The notes: generated by a model from the letters alone, not told the origin. Counted from the stretch's first letter, positions 50,032-59,694 are shown. The stretch is 64,000 nucleotides of DNA from Sphingomonas yunnanensis (GCF_019898765.1 NZ_JAIOKB010000001.1:1054001-1118000), one strand, 5' to 3'. Translations and numbers: made by a program.

Positions 50032-51399
50032 GTGGCGGGTGAGCGGTTGAGGACGGCAACGGCATGGGCGCTCGAACCGGCGCGATGGCGCGCGCTGCTG
50101 GGCGAGCGGCGCGTGCGCGCGGTCGCGCATCTGCTCACCGGCACCGCGGCCACGGTAGCGATCACGCTGATCACGGTAGGCCTCGCGGCCCGCGCGCTCG
50201 GCCCGGCCGGCTATGGCGTGCTCGCGCTGGTGCTGACGCTCGGCCAGGCATGCGAGCGACTGCTCAGCTTCCAATCGTGGCAGCCGCTGATCCGCTACGG
50301 CGCCGCGCTCGACTCGCCCGAGCATGAGGCCGACTATCGCAGCCTGCTCAAGTTCGGGCTGATGCTCGACCTGGGCGGCGGCGCGCTCGCCTGGGCCGTG
50401 GCGAGCCTGCTGGTGCTGGCGGGTCGGCTGCTGTTCCACCTCGACGGCGGCACAGTGCTGCTCGCGCTCGCTTACATGCTATCGCTGCTGTTCAACCTGA
50501 ACGGTATCAGCACCGCCATCTTCCGGCTCACCGGGCAGTTCCGCCTGGTCGCTCGGGTGCAGGTGATCAACGCGCTGGTTCGGCTCGCCTGCGTCGCCGC
50601 CGCCTATGCGGCCGGTGCCGGGCTGGCGAGCTTCGTGCTGATCTGGGCGGGGACGCAGGCGCTGGGATCGGTGGCCAATTTCGCGACCGCCTGGTGGCTG
50701 CTGCGACGCACCGGACGCCATCGGCTGTGGCGCGCCTCGCTGGCAGGACTGCGCGAGCGGTTTCCTGGGCTGTGGCGCTTCGCGCTCGGCTCCAACCTGT
50801 CGCTCAGCCTCTGGGCGAGCGCGCAGCAGGTGGACACGCTGCTGGTGGGCTGGCTCGCCGACCCGGTCTCGGCGGGCCTCTTCCACATCGCCAAGCGGAT
50901 CAGCCGGGTGGTCCAGCAGGTCGGCAGCCAGGTCGAGTCGGTGGTCTACCCCGATCTCAGCCGGCTCGCCGCGGCGGGCGAGCAGCGCCAGTTCAACCGC
51001 GTGCTGCTGCAGACCGAGGCGATCCTGGCGGCATTCGGCGGCATATGCTTCCTCGGCGCGCTGCTGCTCGCGCCGACGCTGCTGCGGCTGACGGCCGGCC
51101 CGGGCTTCGCCGCCGCGGCGCCGTTGCTGACGGTGCAGATCCTGGCGGTGTCGCTGACCATCAGCGGGGCGGCGAGCCGCGCGGCGCTGCTCGCCAGGGG
51201 CGCGCAGCCGGCGGTGCTGCGGGTCGTCGGCGCGGCGACCGCGACCTTCTATCTCACCGCGCCCTTCCTGGTGCTGTGGGTCGGGGCGATGGGCGCCAAC
51301 GTCGCGCACGTGCTGTTCGGCACCGTGTGGCTCGCCGGACTGACGTTCTCACTGCGGCGTCTACCGCGCCAGTCGATTGCCGCGACGGCGGTGGCGTGA
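50032..51399 (+). CDS. Polysaccharide flippase, Wzx/MATE type
   Basis: The 455-residue product is a polytopic protein of the oligosaccharide flippase family, with about 12 spans. It starts GTG 50032 after GGGGAG. Typical elements are TLITVGLAARALGPAGYGVLAL, NGISTAIFRLTGQFR and QQVDTLLVGWLADPVSAGLFHIAKRISR, ending in a conserved charged loop. It moves the lipid-linked repeat unit across the inner membrane for Wzy-dependent assembly. No second wzx is visible in the locus. Confidence 0.92.
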   Translation: MAGERLRTATAWALEPARWRALLGERRVRAVAHLLTGTAATVAITLITVGLAARALGPAGYGVLALVLTLGQACERLLSFQSWQPLIRYGAALDSPEHEADYRSLLKFGLMLDLGGGALAWAVASLLVLAGRLLFHLDGGTVLLALAYMLSLLFNLNGISTAIFRLTGQFRLVARVQVINALVRLACVAAAYAAGAGLASFVLIWAGTQALGSVANFATAWWLLRRTGRHRLWRASLAGLRERFPGLWRFALGSNLSLSLWASAQQVDTLLVGWLADPVSAGLFHIAKRISRVVQQVGSQVESVVYPDLSRLAAAGEQRQFNRVLLQTEAILAAFGGICFLGALLLAPTLLRLTAGPGFAAAAPLLTVQILAVSLTISGAASRAALLARGAQPAVLRVVGAATATFYLTAPFLVLWVGAMGANVAHVLFGTVWLAGLTFSLRRLPRQSIAATAVA

Positions 51400-51432
51400 G
51401 AGGAGCGGCAGGGCGCCCCCCTCCGCCGCGGC

Positions 51433-52443
51433 TCAATAGGCCCGCGCCACCGCGAACTCGACGGCCTCGATCATCGAGTCCTTGGCCGTGCTCTCGGGAA
51501 AGGCCGCGAGCGAGTCGATCGCGAGCTGGCCATAGTGGCGCGCGCGCGCGAAGGTGTCGTCCACCGCGCGCGACTGGCGTACCAGCGCGACAGCCCGGGT
51601 GAACTCCTCCTCGCCCGCGCGGCGCCCCGACACGGCGTCCCGCCAGAAGGCGCGCTCGTCCTCGCCGCCGCGGGCATAGGCGAGGATCACCGGCAGGGTC
51701 ATCTTCCCCTCGCGGAAATCGTCGCCCGCGTCCTTGCCCATCGTCCCCGAGTCGCTGGTGTAATCGATCGCGTCGTCGACCAGCTGGAAGGCGATGCCGA
51801 GATTGCGGCCGTAGGAGTCGAGCGCCAGTTCCTCCGCTGCGCCGCGATCGGCCACCACCGCGGCGATGCGGCAGGCGGCGGCGAACAGCGCCGCGGTCTT
51901 GGCGCCGATGATGTCGAGGTAGCGCTCCTCGCCCAGATCGATCCGGCGCACCGCGGTGAGCTGGTTGACCTCGCCCTCGGCGATCACCGCGCTGGCGTTG
52001 GACAGGATCTCGAGTGCGCGCAGGCTGCCGCCCGCGACCATCAGCTCGAACGAGCGCGAGAACAGGAAATCGCCGACCAGCACGCTGGCGGGATTGCCCC
52101 AGATGATGTTCGCGGTGCGCTTGCCGCGGCGCAGGTCCGAACCGTCGACCACGTCGTCGTGGAGCAGGGTCGCGGTGTGGATGAACTCCACCGCCGCGGC
52201 GAGCAGGTGGTGACGAGTCCCACCATAGCCCAGCAACCGCGCCCCCGCGAGCGTCAGCATCGGGCGCAGGCGCTTCCCGCCCCCCGCGATCAGATGCCCC
52301 GCCAGCTCGGGGATCAGCGGGATCTCCGAGCGCATGCGGTCGACGATCACGCGGTTGACCGCCGCCATGTCCTCGGCGACCAGATCGATCATCGGATCGA
52401 GCGACGGCGACGTGCCGGCGAGACGGTGGAGAGTGGCGCTCAT
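51433..52443 (-). CDS. ispB: All-trans polyprenyl diphosphate synthase (octaprenyl/decaprenyl type)
   Basis: The 336-residue product is a long-chain trans-prenyl synthase. The first Asp-rich motif is LLHDDVVDGSDLRRGKRTAN near residue 95, the second is LVDDAIDYTSD near 217, and DDFREGKMTLPVI follows. In sphingomonads it makes the ubiquinone-10 side chain. It lies just downstream of the glycan locus. The start at 52443 agrees with the family length. Confidence 0.93.
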   Translation of the reverse strand: MSATLHRLAGTSPSLDPMIDLVAEDMAAVNRVIVDRMRSEIPLIPELAGHLIAGGGKRLRPMLTLAGARLLGYGGTRHHLLAAAVEFIHTATLLHDDVVDGSDLRRGKRTANIIWGNPASVLVGDFLFSRSFELMVAGGSLRALEILSNASAVIAEGEVNQLTAVRRIDLGEERYLDIIGAKTAALFAAACRIAAVVADRGAAEELALDSYGRNLGIAFQLVDDAIDYTSDSGTMGKDAGDDFREGKMTLPVILAYARGGEDERAFWRDAVSGRRAGEEEFTRAVALVRQSRAVDDTFARARHYGQLAIDSLAAFPESTAKDSMIEAVEFAVARAY

Positions 52444-52544
52444 CTACGCTCGCCCTTAGGGGCTCGCACGCGCGCAACGCAAGCGCGGGCTTGCTGTTCG
52501 TCATCTCGATCAGCATGGAGACCGCGCACGCGAGGGAGCCAGCG

Positions 52545-52826
52545 ATGACCGACGACGTCCTGAAACGCTATCGCCAGAGCATCGACAATATCGATGCCGC
52601 TTTGGTCTGCCTGCTCGCGGAGCGGTTCAAGATCACTCAGGCGGTCGGCGCGCACAAGGCGACCGCGGGCCTGCCCGCCGCCGATCCGGGGCGCGAGGAG
52701 GCGCAGATCGCTCGACTGCGTCGGCTCAGCGAGGAGGCCGAGCTTGATCCCGAATTCTCCGAGAAGTTCCTGCGCTTCATCATCGACGAGGTGATCCGCC
52801 ACCATCGTGCCGCGCAGCAGGGCTGA
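52545..52826 (+). CDS. Chorismate mutase, AroQ type
   Basis: The 93-residue product matches the helical AroQ chorismate mutase: VLKRYRQSIDNIDAALVCLLAERFKITQAVGAHKATAGLPA, then EEAELDPEFSEKFLRFIIDEVIRHH. Arg8 of YRQSIDNID, the Lys of VGAHKA and the Glu/Gln of the second helix are the expected active-site set. It converts chorismate to prephenate for Phe and Tyr synthesis. ATG 52545 follows GAGGGAG. It ends seven bases before the convergent GAF gene. Confidence 0.93.
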   Translation: MTDDVLKRYRQSIDNIDAALVCLLAERFKITQAVGAHKATAGLPAADPGREEAQIARLRRLSEEAELDPEFSEKFLRFIIDEVIRHHRAAQQG

Positions 52827-52832
52827 GCCGCC

Positions 52833-53348
52833 TCAGCGCGCCTGGAGCCGCTCGAGGCGCGCCACCACCATGCCGGCCTGGCGGTGGAGATAGCCGCGGT
52901 CGCTGGGGGAGAAGCGCGCGCGCGGCTGACGATCAAACACGCAGAGGGTGCCGAGCGGCAGGCCCGGCTCGGCGAGCAGCGGCGCCGCGGCGTAGAATCG
53001 AAGCGAGTCGCGCTCGGTCAGCGCCGGATTGCCCGCGAAGCGCTGGTCCGCGGCGATGTCGGCGACGTGGAACACCTCGCCCGGCGACAGGATGGCGTGT
53101 CCGCACAGCGACGTGCGACGACTATAGGCGCCGGGAGCGTAGCCTGCCCCCGCGATGATGTAGTGCCAGTCCTTGTAGACGATCGATACCGCCGCGGCCT
53201 GGGTCTGCAGTGTCTCGCGGACGTCCTCGACCAGCGACTGGAGCGCGCCGTCGTCGCGGACGCCCAGCGCGCCCGACCCCTCGACCAGGCGCTCGCGCGC
53301 CGGCTCGTCGGGCGGCACTGGTGCCGGCTCGTAGACGGTAATTCCCAT
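52833..53348 (-). CDS. GAF-domain protein
   Basis: The 171-residue product contains a GAF-type sensory domain: AAAVSIVYKDWHYIIAGAGYAP, SLCGHAILSPGEVFHVADIAADQRFAGNP and YAAAPLLAEPGLPLGTLCVFDRQPR. This is the short bacterial single-GAF type found alone or in front of signalling enzymes. Here no output domain is fused, so a standalone sensor or small-molecule binder is likely. It is convergent with the chorismate mutase gene. Confidence 0.88.
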   Translation of the reverse strand: MGITVYEPAPVPPDEPARERLVEGSGALGVRDDGALQSLVEDVRETLQTQAAAVSIVYKDWHYIIAGAGYAPGAYSRRTSLCGHAILSPGEVFHVADIAADQRFAGNPALTERDSLRFYAAAPLLAEPGLPLGTLCVFDRQPRARFSPSDRGYLHRQAGMVVARLERLQAR

Positions 53349-53526
53349 GAAATGCTGCTGCCTCGACGCGGAAAGGGCTGTGTAGCGCGGGAGTGGTGAA
53401 GGACACGCTTACATCGCCTCCGAATCGGCAGCGATCGCGCGCGGAGTCGCGTCGATGCGGCACCTTGTGGCGCTCGCGCGTTGGCGGCATCACCGACGTG
53501 TCCGGCGCCGGCTTCTAGGAGACTGC

Positions 53527-54480
53527 ATGGCCACGCTCGCCGCGCGGGTGCGCGAGAATACCGTTCTCTACGGCGCGCTCGCCGCCAATGTCGGGATCGC
53601 GATCGCCAAGTTCGTGGCGGCGGGGATCTCGGGCTCGTCGTCGATGCTGACTGAGGGCGTCCACTCGCTGGTCGACAGCGGCAACCAGATCCTGCTGCTG
53701 TACGGCCAGAGCAAGGCGCGCCGCTCGCCCGACGCGGCGCACCCGTTCGGCTACGGGCGCGAGCTGTATTTCTGGTCGTTCGTGGTGGCGATCCTGATCT
53801 TCGCGGTCGGCGCAGGCGTGTCGATCTACGAGGGCTGGAAACACTGGCGCGCGCCCGAGCCACTCGCCGACCCCATGCTCAACTATATCGTGCTGGCGAT
53901 CGCCTTCGCGCTGGAGGGCACCTCCTGGTTCATCGCGATGCGCGAGTTCGCCGCGGCCAAAGGTGACACCGGCTGGTGGCGCGCGATCCGCGAGTCGAAG
54001 GATCCGCCCGGGTTCATGGTGCTGTTCGAGGACTCGGCCGCGCTCGCCGGACTCGTCATCGCCGCGGCGGGGGTATGGGCGAGCCACGCCTATGCCGACC
54101 CGCGGATCGACGGTCTCGCCTCGATCGCGATCGGCGTGATCCTGGCGCTGGTCGCGGTACTGCTCGCGCGCGAGAGCAAGGGCCTGTTGATCGGCGAGCG
54201 GGCCGACCCGGCGGTGGTCGCGACGGTGCGAGCGGTGGTCGAGCAACAGCGCGGCGTCACCGCGGTCAACCACGTCCGCACGATTCACACCGCGCCGGAC
54301 AGCATCTTCGTCGCGATCAGCGCCGATTTCGACGACTCGCTCACCATGGGCGAGGGCGAGCGGATGATCGAGGCGATCGAGGACCAGCTGCGCGCCGCCG
54401 AGCCGCGGCTCTCCTCGATCTACATCCGGCCGGAGCGGCGCGAGGATGCCGCCACGCTGTCCGCCGAGGAACGCCCGTGA
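53527..54480 (+). CDS. Cation diffusion facilitator family transporter
   Basis: The 317-residue product has six spans and the family metal site in TM2 as LTEGVHSLVDSGNQ (His46-x3-Asp50). The TM5 site is VLFEDSAALAGLVIAAAG, an E-D-S variant typical of the group related to ZnT9, and a soluble C-terminal domain has VNHVRTIHTAPDSIFVAIS. It exports divalent cations, most often Zn2+. ATG 53527 follows AGGAGA. Confidence 0.92.
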   Translation: MATLAARVRENTVLYGALAANVGIAIAKFVAAGISGSSSMLTEGVHSLVDSGNQILLLYGQSKARRSPDAAHPFGYGRELYFWSFVVAILIFAVGAGVSIYEGWKHWRAPEPLADPMLNYIVLAIAFALEGTSWFIAMREFAAAKGDTGWWRAIRESKDPPGFMVLFEDSAALAGLVIAAAGVWASHAYADPRIDGLASIAIGVILALVAVLLARESKGLLIGERADPAVVATVRAVVEQQRGVTAVNHVRTIHTAPDSIFVAISADFDDSLTMGEGERMIEAIEDQLRAAEPRLSSIYIRPERREDAATLSAEERP

Positions 54481-55114
54481 TCGGCCGCTCGCTCGCCGGG
54501 CTGGCGGCGCTGCTGCTCACGCTGGCCCCCTGGCCGGCACAGGCGACGGTGACGATGACCTTCTGGAACCGCGATTTCGGCAACTACTTTCCGCACGCCT
54601 TCTTCCAGCTGCGCGGCGCGCTCGACGCCGGCGGTGCTCCAGTCGACGTTAGCTACGGCTTCACCGCGCGTTCGATCACGCCCGCGCTCCTGTTCGGCAA
54701 CGTCAGCGGGCGCATTAGCGGCCCAAATTCAGCTACATGCAGAGCAGCACGGCGCGCCTCGCGGTGAGGCCGAGCGACGCTCACTATGTCGCGGTGCTGG
54801 CGCTGGTGCGCGAGTTGGACGCGATAAGCGGCGACTCGACCTACAATCTGGGTAAGCGCAACGGCGTCACCTTCGTGCGCGAGGCGGCGCGGCGGGCCGG
54901 GATCGCGACCGTCGACTTCCCCAACCTGATGAAGAAGCCGGCCAGCTTCCTCCGCGCCGTGGCGGCAGCGAACGCGGCGCAGGTCCGCGTGATCGAGCAG
55001 GACGGCAAGGCCTATCTCGCCGAGAATCCGCCGCTCGACGGCGCCGTGCCGGTGGAGGCGCCGGTATCGACCCCTGGCACGCTGCCGGGAAAAGAGGCGG
55101 ACGCGAAGAGGTGA
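54477..55114 (+). pseudogene. Frameshifted secreted protein (DUF4105-like)
   Basis: GTG 54477 overlaps the CDF stop as GTGA and starts a signal peptide (SLAGLAALLLTLAPWPAQA), then TMTFWNRDFGNYFPHAFFQLRGALD and SYGFTARSITPALLFGNVSGRISG. At 54720-54730 the reading shifts: the continuation YMQSSTARLAVRPSDAHYVAVLALVRELD and later DSTYNLGKRNGVTFVREAARRAG is in the next frame. The sequence GGCCCAAATTC fits the loss of one C from GGCCCCAAATTC. The NGVTF site resembles the NC(T/V)TF cysteine of DUF4105-type proteins with Gly in place of Cys. It may be a true pseudogene or one sequencing error. Confidence 0.7.
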
Positions 55115-55154
55115 TGGCGCTGCTCGCGCGATCGTCAGATTGAGGGGGAACCCT

Positions 55155-55250
55155 GACCCGTCATGCCGGGCTTGAACCGGCATCCACGTCACTGCGGCAC
55201 CCGCCAGCCGTCTCGCTCGCCGCACCATGGATTCGGGTCAAACCCGGACG
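55155..55250. repeat. REP-like intergenic palindromic element
   Basis: The stretch has two hairpins: ATGCCGG (55163-55169) with CCGGCAT (55177-55183), and CGGGT (55234-55238) with ACCCG (55242-55246). Its middle is unremarkable. It is the typical form of short palindromic intergenic repeats of sphingomonads, derived from the common string GTCATGCCGGGCTTGAACC. It lies between the pseudogene and the DUF4893 gene, convergent. Confidence 0.55.
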
Positions 55251-55282
55251 CCGGGGGTTAGTGAGTCGGTTCGCGCCCCGCG

Positions 55283-55906
55283 CTATTCCGCCGGCACCAG
55301 CTCCACCACGTCGAGCAGCGACTCGAATGCGGGCCGCGGCAGCGCCACGCGCCAGCGGGTCGGGCCGATCCGCTCGACCCAGCCGGCCAGGTCGCGCGTC
55401 GGCTCACGGCCGTAGGGATAAGGTCGCGCCTCGTCGCCGAGGATCATGACGCCCAGGAAGACCGCGCGCAGCCCGTTATCGGCGAAGATCACCCCGGTCG
55501 GGCGCTGCGCGCCGGACAATTTCTCCAGTCGCAGCGCGCCGCTTCCGTCGATCGCCACGCGGCAGGCGAAAGGGGGATAGGCGACATAGTCGCGCTGCCC
55601 CGGCTGTCGCGCGCCGAGCTTGTACACGCGGCAGCTGTAATTCCCGGCCGGCGGTATCGGCTGGTCGAGCGCGCGATCATAGTCGAACAGCGTGCCCTCC
55701 GCGGCGATCGCCTCGGGCGCGGCGCGGCTCGCGGCGGCGAGCGCGCGCTGCCAGGTCTGGCGCCACGCGCGCAGCCTCTCGCGGTCGGTCGGCGTGGCGA
55801 CGCTGCGCCAGTCGCTCCCGGCAGCGACCGGGGTCAGCCGCGGTGCCGCGCTATTGCCGCAGTCGAACAGCGCGGCGGCGAGCGCGAGCGCGCTGGTGCG
55901 CCTCAC
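55283..55906 (-). CDS. DUF4893 domain-containing protein
   Basis: The 207-residue product has a short N-terminal hydrophobic signal and then DWRSVATPTDRERLRAWRQTWQRAL, AEGTLFDYDRALDQPIPPAGNYSCRVYKLG and YPPFACRVAIDGSGALRLEKLSGAQRPTG, the run of motifs I associate with DUF4893, a secreted protein family of sphingomonads. GTG 55906 overlaps the bdhA stop by 4 bases. Function is unknown. Confidence 0.85.
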   Translation of the reverse strand: MRRTSALALAAALFDCGNSAAPRLTPVAAGSDWRSVATPTDRERLRAWRQTWQRALAAASRAAPEAIAAEGTLFDYDRALDQPIPPAGNYSCRVYKLGARQPGQRDYVAYPPFACRVAIDGSGALRLEKLSGAQRPTGVIFADNGLRAVFLGVMILGDEARPYPYGREPTRDLAGWVERIGPTRWRVALPRPAFESLLDVVELVPAE

Positions 55907-56688
55907 GCCGCGGTCCAGCCACCATCGACCGACAGGTTGGCGCCCGTGATCGCGCTCGCCGCCTCGCCGCACAGGAAGAGGACGAGCGCGGCGACCTGCT
56001 CCGAGGTGACGAATTGCTTGGTCGGCTGCGCGGCCAACAGGACGTCGTCGATCACCTGCTCGCGCGTTAGCCCGCGCGCCGCCATGGTCGCGGGGATCTG
56101 CTGCTCCACCAGCGGCGTCCAGACATAGCCGGGCGAGACGCAATTGGCGGTGATGCCGTCCGCCGCGGTCTCCAGCGCGACGGTCTTGGTCAGCCCCACG
56201 AGCCCGTGCTTGGCGGCGACATAGGCGGACTTGTTCGGGCTGGCGACGAGGCTGTGCGCCGAGGCGGTCGAGATGATCCGCCCCCAGCCGCGCGCGCGCA
56301 TGTGGGGCACCGCGGCGCGCATGGCGTGAAACGGTGCGCTCAGCCCGATCGCGAGGATCGAGTCCCACTTCTCCGCCGGGAAGTCGACGATGGGCGAGAC
56401 GAACTGGATCCCGGCATTGTTGACGAGAATGTCGGGTCCGCCCCAAGCGCCGTGCGCGCGCTCGATCATCGCCGTGATCTCGTCGGGCCGCGTCATGTCC
56501 GCGGGGTCGTGCAGCGCCTCGGCCCCGCTGGCCTGTCTCAACTCGGCAAGGGCCGCCGTTATGTCGGCTTCCTCGCCGAAGCCGTTGATCATCACGTTCG
56601 CGCCCTCGGCGGCGAGCGCGCGCGCGATCGCCAGGCCGATGCCCGAGGTCGACCCCGTCACCACCGCGCTCTTGCCTGCCAGGTCCAT
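55903..56688 (-). CDS. bdhA: 3-hydroxybutyrate dehydrogenase
   Basis: The 261-residue product is a classical short-chain dehydrogenase. It has the NAD motif VVTGSTSGIGLAIARALA, NNAGIQFVSPIVDFP, the Ser-Tyr-Lys triad in STASAHSLVASPNKSAYVAAKHG, and the C-terminal AAQPTKQFVTSEQVAALVLFL, which is specific to (R)-3-hydroxybutyrate dehydrogenases. It converts 3-hydroxybutyrate to acetoacetate for polyhydroxybutyrate use. ATG 56688 follows GGAGGAGA; the upstream ATG at 56760 is less supported. Confidence 0.93.
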   Translation of the reverse strand: MDLAGKSAVVTGSTSGIGLAIARALAAEGANVMINGFGEEADITAALAELRQASGAEALHDPADMTRPDEITAMIERAHGAWGGPDILVNNAGIQFVSPIVDFPAEKWDSILAIGLSAPFHAMRAAVPHMRARGWGRIISTASAHSLVASPNKSAYVAAKHGLVGLTKTVALETAADGITANCVSPGYVWTPLVEQQIPATMAARGLTREQVIDDVLLAAQPTKQFVTSEQVAALVLFLCGEAASAITGANLSVDGGWTAA

Positions 56689-56802
56689 CCGCTCGTCTCC
56701 TCCGCCTTCCGCCATCGATGAGGCGGCACGCACTTGCAACCCGTCCGCCCCCGAACGCATTCATGCCGTGACGGATACGAAACGCCTGGGGGGAACGGAT
56801 CG

Positions 56803-57714
56803 ATGCGGCTCGACGATTACGACAACGACATCAACGTCGGTGAGGCGCGCGGCGGCGGTGGGCTCGGCGGTGGTGGCGGAGGCGGCGGGTTTCTGCTGGG
56901 TCTGCTTCCGCTGATCGGCAGCCGGTTCGGCTGCGGCGGCATCGTCGTGGTGCTGCTGCTGCTGGCGGTGTTCGGTGGGCTCGGCAATCTCGGCGGCCTG
57001 CTCAGCGGGGGCGGCACGACCTCGGCACCGACCGCGCAGGTCGGTCCGACGGAGGGCAGCGGCGTCCGACAGATCTGTGACGCCTCGCCGCAGCGGCGCG
57101 AGACCTGCCAGGCCTTCAGCAACGCGCAGAACACCTGGGAGCAGATCTTCGCCAAGGAGGGCCAGCGCTTCAGCCCGCCGATGCTGCGCTTCTTCAACGG
57201 CAGTGGGCAATCGGGTTGTGGCCAGGCGATGTCGGCGATGGGCCCGTTCTACTGCCCGACCGACAACGGCATCTACCTCGATACCGAGTTCTTCGACGAG
57301 CTCACCAACCGCTTCAAGGCCCCAGGTGACTTCGCGCAATATTACGTGATCGCGCACGAGTTCGGCCATCATATCCAGAAGCTGCTCGGCACCTCGGACC
57401 AGGTGCAGCGGGCGCAGGCGCGCGGCGGCGAGCGCGAGGGCAATGCGCTGTCCGTGCGGCTCGAGCTCCAGGCCGACTGCTACGCGGGCGTGTGGGCGGC
57501 GCAGAACCGCCAGCGGCTCGACCCCGGCGACGTCGAGGAAGGCATGCGCGCGGCGCAGGCGATCGGGGACGACACGCTCCAGAAGGAAGCGCAGGGTCGC
57601 GTCGTGCCGGACAGCTTCACCCACGGTACCTCGGCGCAGCGCCAGACCTGGCTGCGGCGCGGCATGGAGAGCGGCGACCCGGCACAGTGCGACACCTTCT
57701 CGGGGGCGATCTGA
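56803..57714 (+). CDS. Neutral zinc metallopeptidase (YpfJ family)
   Basis: The 303-residue product has an N-terminal Gly-rich cytoplasmic part, one membrane span (CGGIVVVLLLLAVFGGLG), a linker and a periplasmic domain with the zinc motif VIAHEFGHHIQKLLG at about residues 182-196 (HEFGHH at 185-190). A conserved RLELQADCYAGVWA carries the third zinc ligand. It is the typical layout of the putative neutral zinc metallopeptidase family. The start at 56803 follows a G-rich site. Substrates are unknown. Confidence 0.93.
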   Translation: MRLDDYDNDINVGEARGGGGLGGGGGGGGFLLGLLPLIGSRFGCGGIVVVLLLLAVFGGLGNLGGLLSGGGTTSAPTAQVGPTEGSGVRQICDASPQRRETCQAFSNAQNTWEQIFAKEGQRFSPPMLRFFNGSGQSGCGQAMSAMGPFYCPTDNGIYLDTEFFDELTNRFKAPGDFAQYYVIAHEFGHHIQKLLGTSDQVQRAQARGGEREGNALSVRLELQADCYAGVWAAQNRQRLDPGDVEEGMRAAQAIGDDTLQKEAQGRVVPDSFTHGTSAQRQTWLRRGMESGDPAQCDTFSGAI

Positions 57715-57741
57715 CGTCGATCGTCACACGTTATTCCTGCT

Positions 57742-57764
57742 CATCCCGGACTTGGTCCGGGATG
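57742..57764. repeat. 9-base perfect hairpin, intergenic repeat or terminator
   Basis: CATCCCGGA (57742-57750) and TCCGGGATG (57756-57764) form a perfect stem with a CTTGG loop. It follows the peptidase gene by 28 bases and has no long T-run, so a REP-like element that may act as a terminator is the best guess. Confidence 0.5.
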
Positions 57765-57897
57765 ACGGCAAGTCAGAGTCGACAGCGGACGGCCGCCCCT
57801 CACTCAAATTAGTAGCCGCATTTTAAGCATTTCCGGTCACGTACGGCCAAGATCGGCGCGCGACGCGCCTCCAGCTGAACGAAGATCGGGTCTGTAC

Positions 57898-59661
57898 ATG
57901 CGAGCAGTGGCGAAGACGCCGGTGGGGCGGAGCCTCTCCGCCAAGGTGACGATGCTGATCGTGCTGTCGCTCGGTCTGCTCGCGCTGGTGACCGCCGGCG
58001 TCACCGCGACCATCCTCGGCGCCAATGCCGAACAGCGCGCCGACGAGCGCCAGGAAGCGAACATGCGCGTCGCCTGGGACGTGCTGCACCGCCACGGCCG
58101 TACCGCCCACCTCGACGGCGACACGCTGGTGATGGGCATCCACCCGCTCAACGGTGACAATGACGCGGTCGATCACGTCAAGGCGCTGGTCGGCGGCACC
58201 GCCACGATCTTCCGCGGCGATACACGCGTCGCCACCAACGTCAAGAACCCTGACGGCACGCGAGCGGTGGGCACGACGCTCACCAGCCAGGCCGTGCGCG
58301 ACGCGGTGCTGCGCGACGGCAAGCCCTATCGCGGTCGCGCCGATATTCTCGGCACCGCCTTCTTCACGGCCTATGATCCGATCACCGACGCCAGCGGCAA
58401 GGTAATCGGCGTCCTGTACGTCGGCATCCCCGCGGCGCACTTCCTCGCCGATCTGCACGAGGTGCAGCTCAGTATCGCGCTCGCCGCGCTCCTCGTCACC
58501 GTCGCCGCGGCGCTGGCCTGCCTCGCGGTCACGCGGCGCATGTTCCGTCCGCTCGGCGAGATGCGCGGCGCGATGGAGCAGCTCGCGCGCGGGCAGCTCC
58601 AGGTCACCGTGCCGGGGCTCGACCGCGACGACGAGATCGGGACGATGGCCCAGTCGGTCAGCGTCTTCCGCGAGGGCGCCTTGGCCAAGGCGCGCGCCGA
58701 CGCGGAGCAGCGCGAGGTCGTCGAGACGCTCGCGCGCCACCTCGCCGCGCTCGCCGCGGGCCAGCTCACCGCGCGGATCGACGGCACCTTCCCCGACAGC
58801 TACGAACGGCTCCGCGCCGATTACAACAACGCGCTCGACGAGATCCGCGGCGCGATCGGCGCGATCCGCGACGGCAGTGCCGCGGTGCACGGCCACACGG
58901 CCGAGCTGAGCCAGGCGTCGGACGACCTCTCGCGGCGAACCGAGCATCAGGCCGCCAGCCTCGAGGAGACCTCGGCGGCGATGAGCGAGATCGCGGGCAC
59001 GATGCGCCAGGCTGCCGACGGCGCCTCCAAGGCGCACGAAGCGATGGAGTCGGTGCACGTTGACGCGCAGCGCGGCGGCAAGGTGGTGCGCGAAGCGGTC
59101 GCGGCGATGGGACGGCTGGAACAGGCCTCGGCCGAGATCGGCGCGATCATCGCGGTGATCGACGCCATCGCCTTCCAGACCAACCTGCTCGCGCTCAACG
59201 CCGGGGTCGAGGCCGCGCGCGCGGGCGACGCGGGCAAGGGCTTCGCGGTGGTCGCCAATGAGGTGCGCGCGCTCGCCGCGCGCTGCGCCGAGGCAGCTAC
59301 CGACGTGCGCCACCGCATCACGCAGAGCGGCGAGCAGGTCGACGCGAGTGTCCGCCTCGTCAACGAGACCGGTGCCGCGCTGGAGCGGATCACCGGGCAG
59401 ATCGGCGCGATCGGCGGCCTCGTCGCGGAGATCGCGACCTCGGCGCGCGCGCAGGCGAGCGGGCTCGACCAGATCGACGTCGCGCTCAACCAGATCGACG
59501 GTGTCACACAGCAGAATGCCGCCATGGTGGAGGAGATCACCGCGGTCTCGCGCAATCTCGAGAGCGAGGCAGACGCGCTCACCCAGGAGGTGTCGCGCTT
59601 CGACGTCGACGCGCGCGTACTAGGCTACGCCGAGGCACCGCGCCGCGCGCTCGCCGCCTGA
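57898..59661 (+). CDS. Methyl-accepting chemotaxis protein with Cache domain
   Basis: The 587-residue protein is a transmembrane chemoreceptor. TM1 is about residues 17-40 ([18 protein letters not shown]); residues 45-185 form a Cache-type sensor with [24 protein letters not shown]2 is about 190-212. HAMP and a second HAMP-like region follow, then the signalling domain with the tip [22 protein letters not shown] near 421. The C-terminus ends [10 protein letters not shown] with no CheR-binding pentapeptide. It lies alone, without other che genes in the window. Confidence 0.95.
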   Translation: MRAVAKTPVGRSLSAKVTMLIVLSLGLLALVTAGVTATILGANAEQRADERQEANMRVAWDVLHRHGRTAHLDGDTLVMGIHPLNGDNDAVDHVKALVGGTATIFRGDTRVATNVKNPDGTRAVGTTLTSQAVRDAVLRDGKPYRGRADILGTAFFTAYDPITDASGKVIGVLYVGIPAAHFLADLHEVQLSIALAALLVTVAAALACLAVTRRMFRPLGEMRGAMEQLARGQLQVTVPGLDRDDEIGTMAQSVSVFREGALAKARADAEQREVVETLARHLAALAAGQLTARIDGTFPDSYERLRADYNNALDEIRGAIGAIRDGSAAVHGHTAELSQASDDLSRRTEHQAASLEETSAAMSEIAGTMRQAADGASKAHEAMESVHVDAQRGGKVVREAVAAMGRLEQASAEIGAIIAVIDAIAFQTNLLALNAGVEAARAGDAGKGFAVVANEVRALAARCAEAATDVRHRITQSGEQVDASVRLVNETGAALERITGQIGAIGGLVAEIATSARAQASGLDQIDVALNQIDGVTQQNAAMVEEITAVSRNLESEADALTQEVSRFDVDARVLGYAEAPRRALAA

Positions 59662-59670
59662 ACAAGAAAA

Positions 59671-59694
59671 GCCCCGGGCGTCAGCGCCCGGGGC
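59671..59694. terminator. Intrinsic terminator between chemoreceptor and the DUF2171 gene
   Basis: GCCCCGGGCG (59671-59680) and CGCCCGGGGC (59685-59694) form a perfect 10-base stem with a TCAG loop. On the minus strand it is followed by TTTTCTT, so it ends the leftward DUF2171 transcript. It is a weaker stop for the chemoreceptor transcript on the plus strand, where no T-run follows. Confidence 0.85.

Noticed and set aside
20500..51399. Insertion sequences or transposases in the polysaccharide locus.
   Set aside because: No transposase-like product or matching terminal inverted repeats were seen.
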